A stretch of 64,000 nucleotides of DNA from Comamonadaceae bacterium. GTDB lineage: Bacteria > Pseudomonadota > Gammaproteobacteria > Burkholderiales > Burkholderiaceae_C. Shown here piece after piece: positions 59,046 to 64,000 of this stretch (position 1 is the stretch's first letter; every line of letters begins with the position of its first letter). A program made the position numbers and the translations under genes. The notes under the pieces are model-generated. The model saw only the letters and a program-made list of their open reading frames with translations, was not told the DNA's origin and did no database searches. The DNA lies in the NCBI GenBank assembly GCA_947452785.1, contig CANGDZ010000005.1:1-64000 (forward strand), given 5' to 3'.

Positions 59046-60755
59046 TTATTCTTCAGCACCTTCCACCAAAAACCTTACCCGGCGTTGGCCTTGCCACTCG
59101 TCGGCGTCCAGCCTGAAGGCGAGTTTGACGCGGCGAGGCAATTGCGCGGTGCGGCCAAACCAGATGCCGTCCACCGACTGGCCTTGGTGTTTGAGTTTCA
59201 AGGCCAGATGTTTTTCGCCTACCAGGCGCTGTGAGATCACGTCCACTTCTTCGCTGAACATGGGCGGGGCAAAGCCTTGGCCCCAGACTTCTTTGTGCAA
59301 GGTATCGACCAAATCCACGCGCAGGTACTCGGGCGCAAGTGGGCCGTCGGTTTCCAGGCTGCGCGTCAGCGTGGCGACGTCCAGCCATTCGGTGGCCACC
59401 TGGCTCAGTGCTTCTTCAAACACGTCCAGGTGCTCTTCAGCCACGGTGCAACCCGCCGCCATGGCGTGTCCGCCAAAGCGCAGCAGCACGCCGGGGTGGC
59501 GTTTGGCAATCAGGTCGAGTGCATCGCGCAAATGAAAGCCGGGGATCGAGCGGCCTGAGCCTTTGAGTTCGTCTTCTTTGCCCACGGCGCTGCTGGCCGC
59601 AAACACAAAGGTGGGGCGGTGCAATTTGTCTTTGATGCGCGAGGCCACGATGCCGACCACGCCCTCATGAAAATCCGGGTCGAACACGCAAATCGCCGGC
59701 GGCGGCTCTTCGCCTTCGTCAAACAACGACTCGGCAATCTCCATCGCTTGTTCGCGCATATCGCCTTCAATCACGCGGCGCTCTCGGTTGATCCCGTCCA
59801 GCGCCTGCGCCAACTCCGCGGCGCGCGCGTCGTCATCGGTCAGCAGGCATTCAATGCCCAGCGTCATGTCGGACAAGCGGCCTGCCGCGTTGATGCGTGG
59901 CCCCAGCGCGAAGCCAAAATCAAAAGTCGTGGCGCTGGCCGCTTGACGACCGGCGGCGGTGAACAGTGCTTTCAGACCGGCAGGCAGGGCCCCGGCGCGA
60001 ATGCGCTTCAAGCCTTGCGCAACCAATCGGCGGTTGTTCGCGTCGAGCTTGACCACGTCAGCCACCGTGCCCAAGGCCACCAGCGGCAGTAAGGCGTCCA
60101 GCTTGGGTTGCTGCTCGGCCGTGAAAGCGCCGCGCTGGCGCAGTTCTGCGCGCAAAGCCAGCAGCACATAAAACATGACGCCTACACCTGCCATGGACTT
60201 GCTGGCAAAGCTGCAGCCGGGTTGGTTGGGGTTGACTATGACCTCAGCGGTCGGCAGTTCAGCGGCGGGCAGGTGGTGGTCGGTGACCAGTACTTTTAGG
60301 CCCAGCGCTTGAGCTTGGGCCACGCCTTCAACACTGGCAATGCCGTTGTCGACCGTGATTAAAACGTCTGCGCCATTGTCGTGCACGCGTTGGGCAATCG
60401 GGGCGGTCAGGCCATAGCCGTCGACCACCCGATCGGGCACGATGTAGCTCACTTGCTTGGCGCCTAGCAGACGCAATCCACGCACGGCCACAGCACAGGC
60501 GGTCGCGCCATCGCAGTCGTAATCGGCCACGATGCATAGGCGTTGCTGACTGGCAATGGCATCGGCAAGCAAACTGGCTGCGGCTTGGACGCCCAAGAGG
60601 CCCGAGGGCGGCAGCAGCTGCGCCAAGCCGTCGTCCAGGTCGTCTTTGTTCAACACGCCGCGAGCGGCAAACAGTTGAGCCAACAGGGGGTGGACCCCGG
60701 CTTGCTCTAAGGCCCACGCCGCGCGGGGAGGGATGTCTCGGGTCAAAAGATTCAT
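59046..60755 (-). CDS. recJ: Single-stranded-DNA-specific exonuclease RecJ
   Basis: A 569-residue 5'-to-3' single-strand exonuclease for recombination and mismatch repair. DHH-family motifs: CIVADYDCDGATA (motif I), VTDHHLP (DHH, motif III), and the DHHA1 part FGGHAMAAGCTV. ATG 60755 (MNLLTRDIPPRAAW) overlaps the stop of the upstream gene (ATGA). The track's extension to 60875 is inside that gene. Confidence 0.95.
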   Translation of the reverse strand: MNLLTRDIPPRAAWALEQAGVHPLLAQLFAARGVLNKDDLDDGLAQLLPPSGLLGVQAAASLLADAIASQQRLCIVADYDCDGATACAVAVRGLRLLGAKQVSYIVPDRVVDGYGLTAPIAQRVHDNGADVLITVDNGIASVEGVAQAQALGLKVLVTDHHLPAAELPTAEVIVNPNQPGCSFASKSMAGVGVMFYVLLALRAELRQRGAFTAEQQPKLDALLPLVALGTVADVVKLDANNRRLVAQGLKRIRAGALPAGLKALFTAAGRQAASATTFDFGFALGPRINAAGRLSDMTLGIECLLTDDDARAAELAQALDGINRERRVIEGDMREQAMEIAESLFDEGEEPPPAICVFDPDFHEGVVGIVASRIKDKLHRPTFVFAASSAVGKEDELKGSGRSIPGFHLRDALDLIAKRHPGVLLRFGGHAMAAGCTVAEEHLDVFEEALSQVATEWLDVATLTRSLETDGPLAPEYLRVDLVDTLHKEVWGQGFAPPMFSEEVDVISQRLVGEKHLALKLKHQGQSVDGIWFGRTAQLPRRVKLAFRLDADEWQGQRRVRFLVEGAEE

Positions 60756-61735
60756 AGGGCTTGCAGGGAGGTGTGGATGGTCAAGGGTTGAAACAGGCGT
60801 TGGGCGCGTTGCCAAAGTTGTTGCAGGTTGGATTGCGCCGTGGCTTGATAAGTGTGCGCAGCGTGTTCGCTGCACAAGGTCAAAGTGACGGGTCGCGAGC
60901 CCATGCTATGGCGCAGATCAGCACACAGCGTGGCATCGATCTCGCGCCAGGCCTGAACCCAGGCCTGGGCGTCTTCGCGCAGAGCCGGTTCACACAGGGC
61001 TTGCGCCATGTGGGGGGCGGGGGGCGATTCAGACATTGAGGGCTTGTGGGTCAAAACCCCCGCGCCATGCACCCAAAACGAATTCACCGTCAATTGCCGC
61101 TGGGCGCTGCGTGCGTCGTTGACGGGGTGGTTGTACAGCAGCATTTGCATTTCGCTTTGCAAGCGGCGCAGCGCTTTGGCTGAGTCGCTTTTGGGCAGCC
61201 AGGGGTTGACGTTCATGCCGATCACCCGGTCCAAGCTGGCGCAGGCCAGGCCGCGCAGCATCTCACCTTGCACATGCCATTGGGTAGGGGAGACATAACG
61301 CACGGTCAAACCGTCTTCGATGAAAAAGGGTTGCATGGCGGCCAATAAGGCTTGCGACTCGGATTCGTTCAGTTGCAAGCTGGCGGGGTTGAGCATGACC
61401 ACCTGGCCGATGCCAATTTGCCAATGACAGGGGCTGAAATAGGCTTGGGGCTGTTCGTTCGTGTCTGGGTTGGCCAGTGCAGCCCAAGGCCAAGCGCCCT
61501 CGGTGCCAGGCAGTTGCAACGCTTGGGCCCAGGCCCGCTCATGGGGCATGCTCAGACCAGGCTCGTCCAGATCATCCTCGTCTGTCTGCACCCGTGTGAA
61601 GGCCTGCAACAAGGCTTGCAAATGCGGTAATTCGAGTTGCGCTAAGGCGCCCTGAAGGGCTGGCGAGCGGCTAGCGGCGTAGGGAATGATCAGGTGATCG
61701 GCGGCGGCCACACCGGCAGGAAGAAAAACGGTCAT
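60752..61735 (-). CDS. Conserved protein of unknown role upstream of recJ
   Basis: A 327-residue protein, translationally coupled to recJ. Visible features: LIIPYAASRSPALQGALAQLELPHLQALL near the N-terminus, WQIGIGQVVMLNPASLQLNESES (about residues 108-130), TQWHVQGEMLRGL, RVIGMNVNPWLP and NSFWVHGAGVL. Homologues in Burkholderiales, as far as I recall, are annotated as phosphoglycerate mutase-like or regulatory proteins (COG4255-like). No catalytic motif of phosphoglycerate mutase is evident, so I leave the function open. No signal peptide is apparent. The ATG at 61735 lies next to lolC, which is divergent. Confidence 0.7.
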   Translation of the reverse strand: MTVFLPAGVAAADHLIIPYAASRSPALQGALAQLELPHLQALLQAFTRVQTDEDDLDEPGLSMPHERAWAQALQLPGTEGAWPWAALANPDTNEQPQAYFSPCHWQIGIGQVVMLNPASLQLNESESQALLAAMQPFFIEDGLTVRYVSPTQWHVQGEMLRGLACASLDRVIGMNVNPWLPKSDSAKALRRLQSEMQMLLYNHPVNDARSAQRQLTVNSFWVHGAGVLTHKPSMSESPPAPHMAQALCEPALREDAQAWVQAWREIDATLCADLRHSMGSRPVTLTLCSEHAAHTYQATAQSNLQQLWQRAQRLFQPLTIHTSLQAL

Positions 61736-61787
61736 GGGGCTATTGTCCGGGATGCCACAATCCCCTCTGTGGAAATGGATTGAAACG

Positions 61788-63044
61788 ATGCAAATTCCTT
61801 ATGAATTGATTTTAGGTTGGCGCTACACCCGCGCCGGCCGAGCCACCCGGCGCAATGGGTTTATCTCGTTTATCTCGGGCGTGTCCATGCTGGGCATTGC
61901 CTTGGGCGTGGCGGCCTTGATCATTGTCTTGTCGGTGATGAACGGCTTTCAAAAAGAAGTGCGCGATCGCATGCTCGGCGTGGTCTCGCACATTGAGGTG
62001 TTTTCGGCCGATGGCGGTGCCTTGCCCGACTTGGCCGGCACTTTGCAAAAAGTCAAAGCCCACAGCAGCGTCGTGGCGGCAGCACCTTTTATTTCGGCCC
62101 AGGCCTTGCTGGCCCGGGGCGAGGACATGAAGGGCGTGATGGTGCGCGGCATTGACCCGGCGCTGGAGCCTGGTGTGACCGACTTGTCGCCCGGCGTGCA
62201 AACCCAGGCTTTGGCGCAGTTGCTGCCCGGGCAATTTGGTGTGGTGCTTGGGGTGGACCTGGCGCGCATGCTGGGTGTGCGCGTGGGCGACCCGGTGACC
62301 CTGGTCTCGCCCAGCGGTCAAATCACACCGGCCGGGGTGGTGCCGCGTTTGAAGCAAATGACCGTGGTTGGCACCTTCAGTTCGGGCCATTACGAATACG
62401 ACTCGGCCCTGGCTTTGATTCATGTGGACGATGCCAGCCGCATCTTCCGGCTCGAAGGGCCGAGTGGCATTCGCCTGAAGCTGCGCGATCTGCACCAAGC
62501 CCGGCAAGTGGCTTATGAATTGGCGGCGGTGCTGCCGCCGGAGATGCTGGTGCGCGACTGGACCCAGCAAAACCGCACCTGGTTTGCGGCGGTGCAGGTG
62601 GAAAAACGCATGATGTTCATCATCCTGACCTTGATCGTGGCGGTGGCCGCGTTCAACCTGGTCAGCACCTTGGTGATGACTGTGACCGATAAGCGCGCCG
62701 ACATCGCCATCTTGCGCACCCTGGGCGCCAGCCCGGCCAGCATCATGGGCGTGTTTGTGGTGCAGGGCGCCATGGTGGGCGTGATCGGCACTTTGACGGG
62801 ACTCGGTTTGGGCTTGCTGGTTGCCTTCAACATCGACGTGATCGTGCCTGCGCTGGAGGCTTTGTTCCATGCCAGCTTTTTGCCCAAAGACATCTACCTG
62901 ATCAGCCGCATGCCCAGCGAGCCGCAAAGCTCGGACATCGTGCCGATCGCACTCATCTCTTTGGTGTTGGCCTTTGTCGCCACCTTGTATCCGAGCTGGC
63001 GCGCCAGCCAAGTCAATCCTGCGGAGGCGCTGCGCTATGAATGA
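61788..63044 (+). CDS. lolC: Lipoprotein-releasing ABC permease (LolC/LolE family)
   Basis: A 418-residue inner-membrane subunit that extracts lipoproteins from the inner membrane for transfer to LolA. Four helices are expected: one near the N-terminus ([29 protein letters not shown]), then a large periplasmic domain, and three in the C-terminal half. The signature ending [17 protein letters not shown] is typical, as is [31 protein letters not shown] 61788 is chosen over the track start. It overlaps lolD by eight bases. A single LolC-type protein may form a homodimer, so it could equally be called LolE or LolF. Confidence 0.92.
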   Translation: MQIPYELILGWRYTRAGRATRRNGFISFISGVSMLGIALGVAALIIVLSVMNGFQKEVRDRMLGVVSHIEVFSADGGALPDLAGTLQKVKAHSSVVAAAPFISAQALLARGEDMKGVMVRGIDPALEPGVTDLSPGVQTQALAQLLPGQFGVVLGVDLARMLGVRVGDPVTLVSPSGQITPAGVVPRLKQMTVVGTFSSGHYEYDSALALIHVDDASRIFRLEGPSGIRLKLRDLHQARQVAYELAAVLPPEMLVRDWTQQNRTWFAAVQVEKRMMFIILTLIVAVAAFNLVSTLVMTVTDKRADIAILRTLGASPASIMGVFVVQGAMVGVIGTLTGLGLGLLVAFNIDVIVPALEALFHASFLPKDIYLISRMPSEPQSSDIVPIALISLVLAFVATLYPSWRASQVNPAEALRYE

Positions 63045-63762
63045 TCTGATTCTGCAAGCCCAAGGCCTGACCCAGCGCTTTACCGAAGGTCGGTTGGATG
63101 TGACGGTGCTGCAAGGTGTTGACCTGCAGGTGCGCGCGGGCGAAACCCTGGCCATCGTGGGCGCGTCGGGCTCGGGCAAAAGCACCTTGCTGCATTTGCT
63201 CGGTGGTTTGGAAAAACCCACACAAGGCACAGTGCACTTGAGAGGCCAGGCCCTGGCGCAACTTAGCGCCGCCGAGCAAGGCCAGTGGCGCAACCGCTAC
63301 CTGGGCTTTGTGTACCAGTTCCATCATTTGTTGCCCGAGTTCAGTGCGCTGGACAACGTGGCCATGCCCTTGTGGATTCGTCGCATGCCACGCGCTGAAG
63401 CTTCCGCTGCAGCCGAGATTTGGCTGACCAAGGTGGGTTTGCAAGACCGTTTGCAGCACCGCCCCGCAGAGCTGTCGGGCGGCGAGCGCCAACGTGTGGC
63501 CATTGCCCGTGCCTTGGTGACTCAGCCCGCATGTGTGCTGGCGGACGAGCCCACCGGTAACTTGGACCGCAGCACGGCCGAAGGCGTGTTCGATCTGATG
63601 CTGCAGCTCGCCCACGATGTGGGCACCGCCTTTGTGGTGGTCACGCACGACACGCAGTTGGCCGCACGCTGCAGCCGCCAAGTCAAATTGGTGCAGGGTC
63701 GCCTGGTGCCAAATGTGTTGCCCGATGCAACGCCAAAAGTGTTGCTCAACTCGCTGGGCTGA
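63037..63762 (+). CDS. lolD: Lipoprotein-releasing ABC ATPase LolD
   Basis: A 241-residue ATPase powering the Lol exporter. Walker A is [20 protein letters not shown] (LolD-typical), signature [17 protein letters not shown] and Walker [16 protein letters not shown] 63037 overlaps the end of lolC by eight bases (ATGAATGA), so the pair is translationally coupled. The C-terminus ([19 protein letters not shown]) extends slightly beyond the ATPase core. Confidence 0.95.
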   Translation: MNDLILQAQGLTQRFTEGRLDVTVLQGVDLQVRAGETLAIVGASGSGKSTLLHLLGGLEKPTQGTVHLRGQALAQLSAAEQGQWRNRYLGFVYQFHHLLPEFSALDNVAMPLWIRRMPRAEASAAAEIWLTKVGLQDRLQHRPAELSGGERQRVAIARALVTQPACVLADEPTGNLDRSTAEGVFDLMLQLAHDVGTAFVVVTHDTQLAARCSRQVKLVQGRLVPNVLPDATPKVLLNSLG

Positions 63763-63792
63763 ACTTTCAACGCCATCCATCTCAACACCGCC

Positions 63793-64000
63793 ATGTGGAT
63801 CGACACCCACTGCCACCTGGACGCCGCTGAATTTGATGCCGACCGCGATGCGGTGCGCCAACGGGCCCGCGATGCGGGGGTTGCCCTTTGCGTGATCCCG
63901 GCAGTAGAGCGCGGCAACTGGGCCAAGGTGCGCGAGGTGGCGCACCGCTATTGCGATGTGTACGCCCTGGGCATTCACCCCCTCTATGTGCCCCAGGCAC
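63793..64000 (+). CDS. TatD-family deoxyribonuclease/hydrolase (cut by window end)
   Basis: The first 69 codons of a TatD-like metal-dependent hydrolase. MWIDTHCHLDAAEFD carries the HxH metal motif; VALCVIPAVERGNWAKVREVAHRYCDVYALGIHPLYVPQA leads to the GIHP motif typical of the family. The 3' part lies beyond the window. Start ATG 63793, 30 bases after lolD, same strand. Confidence 0.85.
   Translation, partial: MWIDTHCHLDAAEFDADRDAVRQRARDAGVALCVIPAVERGNWAKVREVAHRYCDVYALGIHPLYVPQA

Noticed and set aside
61812-63293. 493-residue minus-strand ORF over lolC/lolD
   Set aside because: Antisense to two certain ABC genes; composition (His/Gln/Arg-rich) typical of a shadow.
1-64000. Mobile elements, CRISPR arrays, rRNA or tRNA genes
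   Set aside because: No transposase, integrase, spaced direct repeats or recognisable stable RNA gene was seen on either strand by reading.

Overview
The window looks like a chromosomal segment from a betaproteobacterium of the order Burkholderiales, most likely Comamonadaceae (Limnohabitans/Rhodoferax-like). This is inferred from gene content and order: the coxB-coxA-small ORF-ctaG-DUF2970-coxC-surf1-ctaA-ctaB-SCO block, an RpoH with a CIRCE element, a livGFHMK-type transporter behind an acyl-CoA ligase, and moderately GC-rich coding DNA. No database search was possible. I saw no rRNA, tRNA, IS element, prophage or CRISPR array, and no gene-free stretch longer than about 300 bases.

Region by region. 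0-4.9 kb: a broken TldD/PmbA-like gene, a MoxR ATPase / VWA (CoxE-like) pair with a GNAT and a small membrane protein between them, a diheme cytochrome c, and a DUF1841 gene. 5-8 kb: thiolase, quinone-reductase-like and flavin-reductase-like genes. 8-12.8 kb: a marR / outer-membrane factor / emrA / emrB efflux operon under a palindromic MarR-type operator. 12.9-15.6 kb: MaoC hydratase, trmL, a decayed comF and a BioC-like methyltransferase. 15.7-25.5 kb: a complete aa3-type cytochrome c oxidase biogenesis block (subunits, copper insertion, heme O/A synthesis), including a 36-residue gene too short for the ORF track. 25.5-32 kb: a branched-chain-type ABC importer with an acyl-CoA ligase. 32-33.4 kb: rpoH preceded by a perfect CIRCE element.

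33.4-52 kb is the accessory and most interesting part. It has two sulfatases with CxPxR formylglycine motifs, a formylglycine-generating enzyme with an N-terminal membrane anchor, haloalkane dehalogenase, metallo-beta-lactamase-fold hydrolase, tandem DsbA/HCCA-isomerase protein, SDR, GST, outer-membrane channel, DUF1254/DUF1214 protein, PF10118-type hydrolase, alpha/beta hydrolase and two TetR regulators. Three separate promoters in this region carry near-identical copies of one palindrome, CAATACAC-WW-GTGTATTG. These sites head the dehalogenase operon, the sulfatase-1 operon and the formylglycine-enzyme operon. I infer a coregulated periplasmic/membrane module for sulfated or otherwise xenobiotic organic compounds, substrate unknown.

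52-64 kb returns to core genes: ftsY, a hemerythrin, a small Ala/Lys-rich secreted protein, rsmD, coaD, a BaeSR-like two-component system, a diheme peroxidase-like lipoprotein, recJ, a lolC/lolD pair, and the start of a tatD-like gene cut by the window end.
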